DNA of 64,000 nt, from NCBI GenBank assembly GCA_963922205.1, contig CAWUHX010000023.1, positions 1,612,001 through 1,676,000 of the forward strand. The letters run 5' to 3'. The first letter of the stretch is position 1. Every line of letters begins with the position of its first letter. The notes below the pieces were generated by a model. That model was not told where the DNA came from. It did no database searches and saw only the letters and a list, made by a program, of their open reading frames with translations. The DNA comes from Romanomermis culicivorax. Its lineage: Eukaryota; Nematoda; Enoplea; Mermithida; Mermithidae. The position numbers and the translations under genes are program-made. This document shows positions 13,456-26,855 of this stretch, piece after piece.

Positions 13456-16400
13456 CTATTGAAATTCCTGATGAAATTGGAGAAGTCCAATATAGAACAA
13501 TGCAACCATATTTTGGCACCTCCTTTTACATGGGAAACACAGGGAATTCAAAATTATATTTTCAACTCTGTTTTCTTATTGTTTCATGCTAGTTCCTCAA
13601 TGTACACAATAGATGTAGCGTATATATTTTATAGAGTATAAAGTGGAGGAAAAGTATCCTGACTGAGCAATTATTGGATAAAATTACTTGTATTTGATTT
13701 GTTTAATATTAATTAATATAATTAAATTTTCATGTGAATGAATCAAGATTGTCATTTAAATCAGACTTTTACCCATTCTGGGTGAAAAGAGAATTAGTAT
13801 CTTTATGACACCTTGCACAATCAATACTTTCTCCAAGACATTTAATGAGAGAAACTTGAAAGAGCAGGCCACATAAAATGGTTGGGAAGATGAGATAAGA
13901 AGCAGTTCCTCAATTTCCCTCGAAAACTACTAAACTTATTCAATCCAGAAGATTTTTTAAATTAAAGAACTAATATGTGGGATTTTTCATAACCAGATTA
14001 TAAGCAAATGACTTGGGCAACCTACCAACATAACTACTGTCTTCACTTGGATAGCACTTAATTTGCATAGAACACATATTTTCTACTCCATAGAGGCTGT
14101 TTGTCAGTAATATGTTATTCATTTTTTGTTGATGGAGAAGCATGATGTAGTGCAACTTCTTCCTTTATTTTTCAATGAAATTTTGTACCCTATCACTTGT
14201 GTTGGGGAAACTTTGTTAATTTCGTGTTACAGCAACATATTTGGAAATATTGGTGATGGACTGAAGTGAATTTTCTATTGCTATCAGTTGTGATCAATCA
14301 AGCTTCAATGTCTATAACATTTTCCCAGTCAATAGGCTCCAATAATGAGAGTGGTAAGCTATTGATAATTTCCATGTATACAGTTTACATGTTGCTAAAC
14401 AAAAAAATAAGTTTTCTTGTTGAAAAGTTGTACATTACAAGTCTTATTGAGAAATTGACTGCATTGGAGCATCTTATCTAAAGTTCACTCCCACACTTAT
14501 TGATTGTCAATTTATTCTAAAATGACAGATTGCAACAAGTTCTTAAGGCAAAGCTATGTAGAATTATAACTCATCACTTTTAATGAACTAGTGAGTAGAT
14601 GCATAAAATTAGTTGGGTAGTTAACAGCAAATTATAAGGATATCAAGCAGAACATTCATAAAGTATTTTGAAAACTGAGTGTATTAAATTGTTATTTTAT
14701 GCTGACACACATGTTACTTAGCAGCAAGGATTCCTGATCTCACAATCTACTCAGAGAGTATTAATGCTTGAAGAGTTACCTGAATTCACTCAGATTTTTT
14801 TAGAATTTTGTTCGGATGTAAAGTATTGATGACCATCATGTTCCAGAGAAAGTAGTGAATAACATCACAAAGCATGTTCAAAATGTAGTTTTGAAATGAA
14901 AAGTTTTTCAATTTTGATGAACATGACACAGAAAGTTTTTTAGTTTTCCAATCTTGATGGGCATGACACAGAAAAATCAAACAACATGAATTAAAAGTTC
15001 TGTATTTTGATTTTAATGTTATCACTTAGAACAGCTGAAGGCAACAATTGGTGACACTAGAATCAACCTGATTTACCTGTAGAATAGGTTTTATACAAAT
15101 CGTGAAGAAATGTATTCATTTTTGTTGTCTGCTTTTTTGCCTGTACAATGGTATAAATGTATGAAAAAAGTAAAAAATAGATATAAAGGTGCATGTGAAG
15201 ATGAACATGCAGAATATTGAGATAAACACACAGCAGCATACTATCTTAGAGAACCCCCTTTGATTATCCTGAAAAGTGGGGATCGAAAAATGCACCAGAA
15301 ACAGAATCCTAGAACACATAGAAAGATACGAGGAATGTTTTATCAACTTTTAAGAATGAAAAAAGGCAAGAAATTCTATGAACAATGTAAGAAAACTATC
15401 AAACTGCAATGCAATTACCATTTCGACACAGTATACTGTAATTCCAGGAGTGTATCATTTTGTGTTCTTATAAATTCTGTTCTTCTTCAAGCTTACTTTT
15501 TCTTATTTTCTGGAAAAATGATTGAGTAGTATGATAATGTTAAGATCTATATGGATGTTGGAAAGACTTCTACTCATTAAGTTCTATTCAGGAGTCAAAT
15601 CAGTGACTCTTACTGATTAATCAGCAATACTCACTGATTCTTAGGATTGCATCAGCATTGGTAATTAATTTTGAAGAATGAATCACCAATCAACAAAGTT
15701 TACATTACATGCTGCTCCCTAGGATTAAAAGACAGTCATTGAAATTTACAAAGGAGTTGATCAAAATGACAAGAGTTGCTGATTTTCAAGCATGATATTT
15801 TAGAAACAGATGACAGTTGCAGACTTATAGTTGAATGTAGTGGCTATGAGTAGGCTTGTTTATCAAATTCTTTGTTATGGATTTCGGTAACCCAATAGAT
15901 ATTCTCTCAGTGTCCATATACAGAAATGTTTTGAAACAACAATTTGACGTTGGTTTTTTATGTGTAATTATTTTTGAATGTGTTATCTAGAAAAAGTTCT
16001 GGATAAACTTTTATAGTTGAAGCAAGCTTTCCCTTTTTGTTCTTAGTGTGTAAAAAATTAGGGGCAGCTTGGAAAAAAGAGCTGAATTGTATTGCCCCAA
16101 TTTAATAGCTGATTTTTAGGTCCAAATCAGTGGCTGTCATCAATGATAGCTGATATTCAGCTATATCGATATGATGCTGAAAATGAGATGCTGATGTTGA
16201 TGAGATAATGATGACCTTGCAATGCACACTGGACAACAGAAGTTGCAAGTCTGTACTTGCAGTGGATTCTATACAAATAAATGGATTCAATTTATTCTAT
16301 AGATTTGAAAAAATTCTTCCGAAATGGAAGGGAGGAGGTACTCCTCATTATTATTGTACTTATTATTTCTTTTGTTCCACATAAATCTACTTATTTAGAG

Positions 16401-17270
16401 TCTGAGATGGGATCCTCAGTTCTTCCAAACTCTTCACTTTCAACCTTTTCTAAAATTTGAACATCAAAATTTGACTAACACTGCCTCATTTTCTTTTTTT
16501 ATTTCTGTCCATTTCAGGGGGTCCCAGATGCCCATAGGGTGGCTGGCCTTTGGGGTCACTACATAGTGGTGATGAGTCCCAGCGGGTCATTGTGGCCTAA
16601 GTGATTTGCATCTCGTTCCTTCTCCTCCTCCCTATTTTTTCTTTCTGCCTTAGTTCCATTTTGTTTCCTCCAGGGAGAGGGATGTAGTATACCACATATT
16701 CAAATCGGTATTACCCATCATCTCTTGAATTACTGTAAACAAATTATTAAAACACACTCATGATATAATAAATACTTGCATTTGTAATTTCGTTTTGTTG
16801 TGCATTATCTTTGCATAACTGTGGTTTGTTGATGTTTGGCCATAGAGGCCTGGTTCGTTTAGGCTATGATTTTTGATAGATAATAAAGAACCTGTATTTA
16901 TTTTCTGGTCTGCATGCCCAGCAGGAGGTTCTTTGATTATTGATTAGTGTCTCACCTTACAGACTTCTACCCAAGCCCTCTTCCATTGTTCACTTGCCTC
17001 TCATCCAGTAATGGTCACCATGCCGGTAATGGTGTGTAACATAAAGATGATGGATTCAATGTATAGTTAGTATTCAGATAACCAATTTGGCTGTCCTAGT
17101 TCAGAAAAATTTGGGGTTCCTAGTAACTAATGAATCACCTTGTGATATGATACCTGGTGTCAGATTCTCAACAAACTTATGATTTCTAAAGTGGGCTGAA
17201 TTATCTGCAGTATCTGAGTTTTTATATAACCATTCATCTCTTTTATTGACCAGTGAACATTTCTCAAGAA
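13455..17270. repeat. Dispersed/duplicated segment, copy A (empty-site copy)
   Basis: This stretch is colinear with 50045-56402 over its whole length, with many substitutions (roughly four matches in five by eye). Shared landmarks include CAATGTACACAATAG near 13600, ATTAATCAGCAATACTCACT near 15617, and TAATGAATCACCT near 17130. Copy A has ~700 bases (about 14722-15435) that copy B lacks. Copy B carries two insertions absent here: a ~200-bp hAT-related piece and gypsy element 2. The uninterrupted site of element 2 is near 16161-16175. The segment contains an LTR-like block at 16683. It may be a large old transposon or a segmental duplication. No open frame in it is conserved between the copies. 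Confidence 0.8.
16683..16975 (+). repeat. LTR-like block, family B, copy 1
   Basis: The block begins TGTAGTATACCACA after a purine-rich CCAGGGAGAGGGA, the layout of a polypurine tract followed by an LTR. Inside is GATAATAAAGAACCTG, a possible polyadenylation signal. Similar blocks start with the same TGTAGTATACCA at 26558 and 55851. Homology between the first and third copies continues past the block, so its right edge is approximate. Just upstream (about 16520-16590) a short frame reads similarly in copies 1 and 3 (WGHYIVVMSPSG against WGHQVVVMSPS), hinting at the end of an old coding region. Confidence 0.5.
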
Positions 17271-20200
17271 ATTGGCAATTAGCACCATAGACATGGTAGC
17301 AGTGTGCAATGTTTTCTAATTTCTAATTATGCTCTTTTGAAAAAATTGGTCAAAAGTTAATGAATCCTTCGGCCAGCAAAGAAGAATATAAACAAAGGAA
17401 TATTGAGAAGATGATGCTGATCTGTTTTCTGATGCCTGTGCAATAAAGCAAAAGCCAGACTACCAGCTACCATTGGATATTCCATATGTTTAGAAATTAA
17501 ATTTGTCAAGCTAAACTTCTTCAATTCTCAGCTATTGGCAAATGTTTTGTAAAATCATGATCATTAACTAATATTTTCTTTTTGATCAAAGATAAGTTCT
17601 AATTATAGGTCTTCTTATAGTTTTATAAATGGATAGTTTGGAAGTGTAGGTAGAGTATCAAAGATAATCAGTGATTAGTGTCCATTAATTTTTCCATTAT
17701 GGCACAAAATGGTTGAGATTGGGTCGCAGTAGTGATTGAGAATATAATATTATCCAAGATGCTGGTATATCTGACAGCAAAGGCTTTGCTGGTCACACAA
17801 CCTCAACTAAAATTGTTGAAGTTGTTATGAATGCCTTTTCAATCTTTGTTGTTGGGGTTCATTCCATGCAACAATAGCTCATTCAATTCATCAATGGCCC
17901 TGAATAAGCGTCCTCCTCCACCCTGAAGAATTTCTAGGAAGGCAGATTTCATTAAGTTGTGTCAATTTAATTAACAAAGTCCCTTTGATTCTGAAATTTG
18001 CTTCTTCCAAATATTTGATGAAAGTTTCTTCCTTTTAGTAAGATGTCATGTCACTGTGAGACTATAAAGGAGTCTGCCTGACAAGGTTAATTAAAATCAA
18101 GAATAGACAAGTGCAAAGCATCATGCCTTTTCTGACGATTTTGACAATTTTGCAGCATTTCTATCAGATAAAGTTGCATCTGATTGAAGAACAAATGTAC
18201 CATAGGAGGTAATTCTCTTCAGAATGACAGGCATTGACAACAAAACTAGCAAGCAAGACATTGCAGCACTGCATGGGAAAATTGATAAGTAGTATAGAGC
18301 TTTCATCAGAGTCCAATGTTAGGTTCAAAACCTGAAGCTTGTTATGAATCAAAATGCTGTAGCGAGTTCTGTTCCCACCAGACCTTTTTCTATTGATAAG
18401 GCCTCCAAGAAAGAGAAGTATGGCAAGGTTTCCAGAAATCTTTCATTCAAGTTTCACTATTAATTCACATGTAAATTAGACTGATAAGATTTTTTTGAAT
18501 GGTATGATACAGCAGAGATTTGTTTGAATGCTCTGACATTGTTTCTTATTTCTGGGAAAGCTTTGTTGGTCACAATTACCTTCTTTATAAAAAAAGTTTC
18601 ATATTCAGATTCAGGATGTAATGATTCATGGAATTACATTTGCAACAGTCAATCAAGTTTCTACAATTGCTCTTCTTACTTTTTGTGTGTTTATCTAGTT
18701 CATCTAATTGGTAGGCTCCTGTTTGAGCGGAATTCATTTTGCAAGTCCTAGCCAATTAACAAATCCCATTTCCGGTTATATGATTATAATACAATATTTT
18801 ATAACAGCTAAATTAAATTGATGAATATCTCAAGATTCTCTGATCTTTCCTGAAATAAAACACATTCATCATTGTGCTCATTATGTATGATAATGACTAG
18901 GATAATTAAATGAATCAGACAGGAGAACCAAGCATTCTGCACAAAACGACATGTGAATGATATTATCTCTAGTCTAAGGACACTGTTTCCATTCTTACTT
19001 TCTTTAAAATTCTTCCTTGAATAAGCATGAAAGTAGTGAAGCACTCTGCTGGACATGAAACCCAAGGGCATTGCATCAAAATTTACGAGGGTACTTTGTA
19101 GAGCTTAGTCATTCCCCCAGATATTGAGTCTAAAATGGCTAATAGTCTTGCTTTAACTGTCATCATCTCAATTTTGAGGTTTGGCCTTTGAGCTCACCCA
19201 ATCCAGTGTTTGATCCAATCAAAATGATGTCTTTTCAAGGCCAGCATGGAATTATTAACTAAAAACACATCACATTGGGTATCAATCACTAGATTTTGTT
19301 CAGATCTATTCAAAAATATAATTTCTGATGATGTGTGGTCATCTTGAATAATACTATGACTGGCTGAAATTTTCCCTCCTTCTCTAAGGATTTTCGTTGC
19401 TGTCACAAATTCTATAATAACAAAACTTCCTCTTATGTTCACTTTGGAAAGCATGCCATAGCTTTTCCACAAAAACTTTTAATCAGCCAACTTTGCCTAG
19501 AAAAAAACACTGATATTGTGACAGACTTCAATATAAACTTTGAAGAAGTGAACTGCTTTAGTTCAATTATTATCCACAACAGAAATATTAGCTCAATGCA
19601 AGAAAGCCTCTTCCTGTTTGCCAGAAATTCTTCAATTTGAGCCATATATTATCAAAAATGGGCAACTTCATCAGCCGGTTTACTATATTTTCAGTAGATT
19701 TGCAAAATTTAAAGCAATAATCTTTCTGTCCTATATATTTTATCATCACTTCTAATCGTGATAACTCAAAAATTTTGTCTTTTCATGTGCAAAATTGTGT
19801 TCTGCATTTGGATAAACTATTTTTGAGCCTTACTTTTCATTTGTTCATCAATGACTAAAAACATCTAGAATTCTCATTGATTTCACATGTATTACCAGAA
19901 AAAACATATTCTGAATTGCTAAGTTTGGACAACTCATTTATTATGGTATGGTATTGTCATGAGTAGAGAATCAAATTTAGATCAGATTATAGGTTCAATG
20001 CCCTATGCAGGAATATTTTAGTCAAACTCATATTGTCATGTTGTAATATGGCTATTTCTACACACAGTATACACCATTAGTTCTTCAGTCTGGATTCAAT
20101 CAAAAAAAATTTTGCTGTGGCTCAAAACTTGTTCTCTCAAATTATGTCCCCTCTTTTATCAGTGGCAATGCATAAACCCTGCAAAAAATATCGAGCCTTC

Positions 20201-22430
20201 ATTCTTGCCCAAATTCAGTTAGTAGTAGGCAATAGTGATCTCATAATTTCATCTTGGAACTAGAATGGGTCCAGTGCTGGAACATCTCAAGTGGCTGAGG
20301 CTGGAAGCAAACCATCAATTTTTTAAACAAAAGTCTGCTGAAGAGAGGATACCAGAATACCAGATTTGTGATGTTATTGTGGTGTAATGCTTCTGGGAGG
20401 ATATTTTTTGCAGCAGTCTACTCTAGAATCCTCTGCATTAAGTTTTGCTGAAAAAAAATCTAGAGAGTTGATCAAAAAAGAATATCAATATTCTTGTGGA
20501 AAAGTTTCCCAAACATTCTGATCAAACTGATCAGCATAGCCACACGTATGTCATTGTAACACTGCTTGTTATCTTTGAAAGCCATAATTTTTTACTACAT
20601 GCTTTTTCTTTCGGAAATTGATGCTACCAGTGACAAAGGTACGTTGATGGTCCCTCAATTAGACAAAATAAACATGTCTACTGGATATGTGTTGCAAATA
20701 GTTTGATTAGCTAATTTTCCACTTTTTCATTTCTAGGGTTGTTTCTCGGTTTTAGTTTCATGGCCTGTCCTCTTAGACTCATTTTCCAATGATAATTACT
20801 GGGTTGCAGCAGTTAGTTTTGACCAAACCTTGGCATTAAAATTTTATCACTCTAGCAAGACTTTTAGTTCAATTGGAAGGAAGTATTAGATGCTTTGTTT
20901 TCACACCATTTGCAGATTGTATCCTATCCTAATCTGATTTGGTGTGGCAGTTATAGACAGTACATAACAATATAGTTTCAATACATTTTTGACTATAATT
21001 ACTCCACTGATTTGGCCTGGTTTACTGTAAGTTATATAGACAACTATATTGTCCATATTGTGTCCAATATAGTTTGAATGTTGTTGTCAAAATTATACAA
21101 AACTTTACTGTTCATTTATGTTACTGCGGCATCAGTATCAATTAATGCATGATATTTGCATTAGTTTGCTGAAAAGTGGTTATAAAATGTTATATTACCA
21201 TTGCTGTGAGAGGAGGCAAAAAGTAATATTTTATTTAAACATGTTAGAATATTTAATATTTAGTAAACAGGCAGATGGATAAGACAATTTCTCAGGAAAA
21301 ACAATTAAACTGCTTATTGACAATGTTATATTTTAAAAATTGATTAATGGCCTTTGGAGCCCTGTTCGATTTCCTTCCTTAATCCATGAGGTACAAGGAT
21401 TGTTGTGCACGAGAGACAGTCAGGATTTTACCTTAGCCAGTGCATCCGTGCACCTGCCTTAAACTTTGGAATGACTCCTCATTCAGGGATGAGAAGCCCT
21501 GAGCCAAAACACTACTTGATCAAGAAAAGTGTGACTAAAACTAGCCAGACAAGGAAACACACTTTGAGATACAAATAGTATAATTTTCTGACTAAATATA
21601 TATTTACAAACTTACATTCTCAAACTGCCTAATCCACAATACAATTTTTATTGTATCAAATATACAAGATGAATGGTGCGCAGGAAAAAATCAATAATAA
21701 GACATAAACAAGCACATTAGAGAATAATAAAAATTCACCCACAAATTCACCAAAACCATGTTCTATAATAGGAACAGCCAACATCCAGGCGCAGCAAGGT
21801 CAGACATGTTGTGTTGTACTTGTGGGCTACTTCAAGAACTGACATGAATGTGTCAGATTTCATGCTACCACAGTAAGGTGGGATGTGAGATGTAATACAC
21901 ATCATCCAAACAAACTCGAACACAGGCAAAAACATAATCTAACCCAACCTGCTTAGACAGAAAATGTCATCTAAAAGTGCTCAAAACAATTCTCGGGATA
22001 AAAGCGTCATCCACAAATGCTCAAAACAAAACTCTGGATTGAAAACATCATCCACAAAAAGAAAGTCTGGATAGAAAACATTGTCCAAAAGCAAAATACA
22101 CTGGACAGAATACTTCCTCCTAGAGGAAATAAATATAAAAAAACAAGATCTGCCCAGAGCACTAAGCAGAGGAATGACTGAAAAGCAATCAACTCTGAAA
22201 ATTCGGATCAACTAGTTCTGACCTACCAATCATTTCCTCTTTCATGAGGGTCATAAAAAGGGGGTAGGAATTAAGAAAAATGAATTTGATTGAGTAGAAT
22301 TGTTAATTGGGTGAAGTAAAATTGGAAAGAGCTGATTCGTTTTATTTGCTTTCTGGAAGGTTCCTTGCAGCTGTTCACACTGAGAATTGGATATGGTAAA
22401 AACTGAAACTAATGGAGATTTTGGCCTTAT
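17270..22430. other. No recognisable gene
   Basis: Mostly AT-rich with no supported gene. A short coding-like phrase around 18125-18290 on the plus strand (FAAFLSDKVASD, then SKQDIAALHGKID after a stop) may be a relic of an unknown protein. At 21360-21560 the base composition is slightly higher in GC, but no terminal features were found. Confidence 0.4.
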
Positions 22431-22437
22431 TTACCTA

Positions 22438-22705
22438 CTGTGCCTGGGTAGAAATAAAATATGGTAGACATAGAGAGAACTAATTATGTACATAATGCAG
22501 GGCGCCAATACTTACATAGGAATGTGAATTGTGTGTACATGCAAATATGAACAACAGACTGCTTGACCTATTTTTGATAAGACAAAAAAGATGGAAAACA
22601 ACGGGAGTGGTTGCAGTAAGAAACTAATTATTGACGGGGATATTTTACAAGTTTTAAATAGGCTGAATGCAGAACTAATTCACATTTTCTATGAATTCAC
22701 TTATC
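22438..22705. repeat. Direct repeat pair, left unit
   Basis: Matches 23092-23398 in the same orientation at about three bases in four. Shared words include CTAATTATGTACATAAT, GCAAATATGAACAACA, CTTGACCTATTTTT, GACAAAAAAGAT and AAGAAACTAATTAT. Separated from its partner by about 390 bases. It is non-coding; an old local duplication or two copies of one small element. Confidence 0.7.
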
Positions 22706-23091
22706 CTGTGACTGGAGGATGACAAATCAGGGATAATTTAAGATTTTAAAAAATGGAAATCATCAATATCTGTTCATTTATTTCAAACTGTTGACGGTTT
22801 TTTTGGCCAGGCTTGGTGATTTCCACTGACCTTTGTGATAAACCTAAGATTTCACTTGCTTGAAAGTTTTTTTTCAATTTCTGGATGATTCGTTCTTCTG
22901 AGCCAGAAACTTCTTCACATTTCACCAATAAGGGTTTCAAATGTTTATTTGGAGGGTTTTCATCATCAGCTGAATTATAATCTGAAGAAGAGTGTCTTCA
23001 TTCAATGCTTGCTGATGGCATCACTCATTGCAAACATTAAAATTGCACCTGACAAATATTTATTATTGATGCCAATGACAATTTCCAACTG

Positions 23092-23398
23092 TACCTGGCT
23101 AAAAATATAATATGGGAGACAAATGGAGCACTAATTATGTACATAATACAGCTCTGATAATACCTACATAATAATGAACTTAGGTGCAGATGTGTTCATT
23201 ATTATGTATTGCAGACTATTTCTAAGTGCAAATATGAACAACACACCACTTGACCTATTTTTTAGGAAGACAAAAAAGATAGAAAACAATCAAAGTGATT
23301 TCTGTAAGAAACTAATTATGGACAAAAATATTTTAAAAGTTTTCGATAAGTCGACCTAAGAACTAATTTACATTTTCTACAAATTCACTTATCCCAAT
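23092..23398. repeat. Direct repeat pair, right unit
   Basis: Partner of 22438-22705. It contains ~40 extra bases around 23165-23215, including a second ATTATGTATTGCAGACTA-like stretch. See the left unit for shared words. Confidence 0.7.
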
Positions 23399-23899
23399 AC
23401 AAAGTTGGCTCCTTGAACATTAAAATGCCATGAATATTAAAAAATATCCAATGTAAAAGCTTTTATGACCTCATTGTAGAGACAGCAGTGCCACCTTATC
23501 ATCAATGAAGCCAATAAAAAATAAACAGGACGTAGTCGATGTGTAAAAACGTACATATCGGGATGAAAGAGCACAGCATTTGGATGCACAACTATGACCC
23601 AAAGTATTTTTATAGTCAGGTTAATGCATTATTTATCTGATATCAATCCTACGGTAATCATTATTCATACAAAAATTACATGTCAAGATCATAAAAAGCT
23701 ATTTAGTGTTTTTTTCCAATGAAATTTTGCAGGCAGCATAAAAAGTAATGAACTTCATGCATCAAAAACTGTAAGTTGTGTGGCTCTAGACCATTCACAT
23801 TGGAGTTAAGAACTTCCCTTATATCACCAGTACCCTGAATAAAATTTAAACACACTTTTTGAATTTGATTTTCTGAATCAATTTAAAATTCTTCTCATC

Positions 23900-24060
23900 A
23901 TTTGGGGCCGGGAACCCCAAGTCATAACTTCTCACTCGAATTTGATCCCTATTGTGCATTGGCTGAAGCAGATGTGAGAAATTTCACCCAGCTAAATGCA
24001 TATTTTGAAATTCAGAGAGATTGAGCCCATAATGGTTGCAACGTACATGCTGAAGCATTA
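23900..24060. repeat. Dispersed repeat related to 60.1-60.27 kb
   Basis: The stretch from ATTGTGCATTGGCTGAAGCAG to GGTTGCAACGTACATG aligns with 60155-60270, sharing TGCATTGGC, AAATGCATAT, TTCAG.GAGATTGA. The left part (GGGAACCCCAAG) may correspond to the T-arm region of the tRNA-like sequence at 60.1 kb, mostly deleted here. Confidence 0.5.
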
Positions 24061-25377
24061 ATGTAAATACAGATTGTACAGTATGTGATATTCATTTATT
24101 AGATATAATTTCATTTATTAATCTATCGTCTCAAGGGTGTCTGGGATTCACACCCAAACATTCCCATAAATTTATGTGAAGCACTTTATTTTGATCATCC
24201 CACACCTCATTGACCCAATTAAAGACATACATAATTATTTGCACATTGGCACCTGGCCCTCGTAATGCACATCTGAGACCTGCAATGTGTGCATGTTGGA
24301 CATTTTAAAACTCAATATTTACCTTATATCCTTTTTAAAATGCTTTCTACGACTCATAACCCACGTTCCTGTAAAAGCAAAATCATTTTCATTATGCTGG
24401 CATAGGTCTTTTTGCTTTGCAAGAGTGTAGCATTCACATGAAAAAAATTTTACCCCAAAAGGAATATTGTATTACTCAATAAAGAAATACATCAGACATC
24501 CAATGGGATATGAGGGTCAGAACTTGTAGAAATTTGATCAAATGTTTTTTGAAATATGGCAGGTTATTTATTACTTAAATCATCCAAGTCGTCTAAATTT
24601 CTAAATCCTATAGAATATTCTTGATGTTCAGTGCTAAATCATCTAATTTGAACCATAGCAGCATCATCAAGTTTGTGAAAATGATCAGGTGAGCGTTTTT
24701 GCTAATCAACTAATCCTTCACCAACCAGCAATGTTGCGGGTCCAAAAATTTCATCTTCAGTCTCTGAAGCATGGTAATCAACTGTTCAAATTTCAATATC
24801 ACAGTAATTGTAATCCAAAATAATGTCTTATGTAATAATTGACAATGTGTTTTTATCTGGACTTATACCCTCAATGACAACATTTTGATTGTCATAAGTG
24901 TCCTCCAAAATTCAATTTATTTTAGATAAAGAGGAAAAGTCACAGTCGTCCCAAAACCATCTGAATAGAAGTCATACAAAAAAGTACAATAGTTGAATAA
25001 AAGTTCCTCCCACTACAGAAGCTTCGGTTCTCTTGTATTTTTTGTTACTTTCATTTGCATGTTTAGTATGTAAAAATATGTGTCTCTTGGTTGCATCCTC
25101 TGTTTTAAGGAAATTTGTGCCATATGGTGACCTACTGTTCATTAATTTGACCTTGGTATAAATTGATTGAGCATAAAATTTTTCTAGAATGCATCTTGGC
25201 TTATTTCATCTGTGATAATTAATTTTCTTTGGCTCCAAATTTACTAGAATCATTTACATTTCTTTTTAACTTGAAAGATTCTTACTTTTTCTCTCTGGAT
25301 TCCATCAGTTCTAGAGCACTTCAATGGTGCATGATTCTAGATTGGAAGGAAATGCTGCATTGGTTATTACTGTCAGT
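24060..25377. other. No recognisable gene
   Basis: AT-rich, with a short direct repeat of TTCATTTATTA near 24092-24122. Nothing coding is supported. Confidence 0.45.
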
Positions 25378-25453
25378 GAAAAATTCATCAATACACATAT
25401 TTTTTGATCAACCCTGAAAATTTCATTAATACACATATTTTTTGATCAACCCC
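25378..25453. repeat. Two-copy 38-bp tandem duplication
   Basis: GAAAAATTCATCAATACACA and GAAAATTTCATTAATACACA start two adjacent units, each ending TATTTTTTGATCAACCC. Only about two differences separate the units, so the duplication is young relative to the surrounding repeats. Confidence 0.85.
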
Positions 25454-26557
25454 CTCAGCAATGCAAGAGAATGATAATGATTTTGCTTCAATTCCAAATG
25501 TTGACCTCGAATGCATTATCGGCCCAGATGATGTTCAATGGTGAAAATTGTGACACTAAATTAGGTTTTAAAATGGTTGTAGAAGGTGGAGGCTATGCAG
25601 CTGAATTGATGAACATCTTCATGGACAAAAATTACAACTAACAAGGGAGTAAGTATTGAAAAATACAGAGTGATTAATACTCGATTTTTACATTATACTT
25701 CTTTCTTTTTTAGAAATTTGCTTTTTTTTGTTAGAATTATAAACATTGATAAGGCCATCAACTCTGAACATATGCATCGGGATATGGAATGAAAGGCCTC
25801 ATCTTTACTGCAAAAGGTACTGGGATTTTCAAAATGATACCTATTTTTCTTGGGTGACAATCAGTCCTCATTTGCGAAATTTTCAAAAAGAAATTGGAGG
25901 GACTATGTTTTACACCTTGCTTCACCAATTTTTGTATATTGGATACCAAAGAGTGCCCATCTTTGTGATCATCATTGCCAAATTCACATTCTAAGAAGTC
26001 TCCAAAAGCAGGGATGTTAGATGACACTTTGAGACTGGGAATCTAAATCAGAAACATCCCTGCCCTGGTCACTAATCATTCCATAATGAACTTTGGACTC
26101 CTACTGTAAATACTTCCAGCAACCAAAGCAACAATATCAAAACCTGTTTTGACACACTCCTAGGACACAATATGCTTCAAATTTACAAACATGGTGACCT
26201 TTTGATTGAAATTTTCTGGAGTATCTTTTTAAACAGCATCAGTTGTCATGCCATAGGAAATATTGCACCCTTCATTGACACCTGATGCAAAAGTAAAGCC
26301 AAATTCTGGTAACAGCTTTTAAAAATTTTGTTTCTATCTCAAAATTTTGCAACTCAACTTTCTAATTTTTTATCGCTTCCATTGCATTTTCTCATTTGCA
26401 TTTTTTTGCCTGTAATTTCACATCCATCCAATCATCATGATCCATTTTTTTAAATTAGTGTTTCCTATGCTGAACTTTAAAGGCATATCTTTGGGTTTTT
26501 CTTAATATGATTTCATCATCAAATTGGCGACGTTGTTCATTAGTTGACTGGGCAGAG
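25453..26557. other. No recognisable gene
   Basis: Short overlapping frames on both strands at 25.75-26.03 kb do not resemble a known protein. No repeat was identified. Confidence 0.4.
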
Positions 26558-26855
26558 TGTAGTATACCATACTGAGCTAAACTGATATTATCACTTATTT
26601 TTCATTTTCGTAATTACAGTAAACAAACAATAAATAAAATCACATTTGTAAATATAAGCTCATGTATATAAAAAATGTCATTTGTATGTATATATTTTGC
26701 GTAAATCTGTGTCAGTTGTTGGGGCCATAAAGGCATTTTGTGTTTAGTTTTTGTTGTTATTCTTGAGTTAGAATAAAATATAGAAAACGTCGTCTCTGGC
26801 CACATCAGGCATTCTGGGTGGCTTTATCATTATCATTGAGCATCTCACCTATTTT
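26558..26855 (+). repeat. LTR-like block, family B, copy 2
   Basis: Starts TGTAGTATACCATACTGAGC and continues in parallel with the blocks at 16683 and 55851: a central GGGGCCATAAAGGCATT matches TTTGGCCATAAAGGCCTG, then TAGAATAAAATATAG, then ATTATCATTGAGCATCTCACC. Unlike the other two copies it is not followed by the shared downstream sequence, so it could be a solo LTR. No target duplication was identified. Confidence 0.5.
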
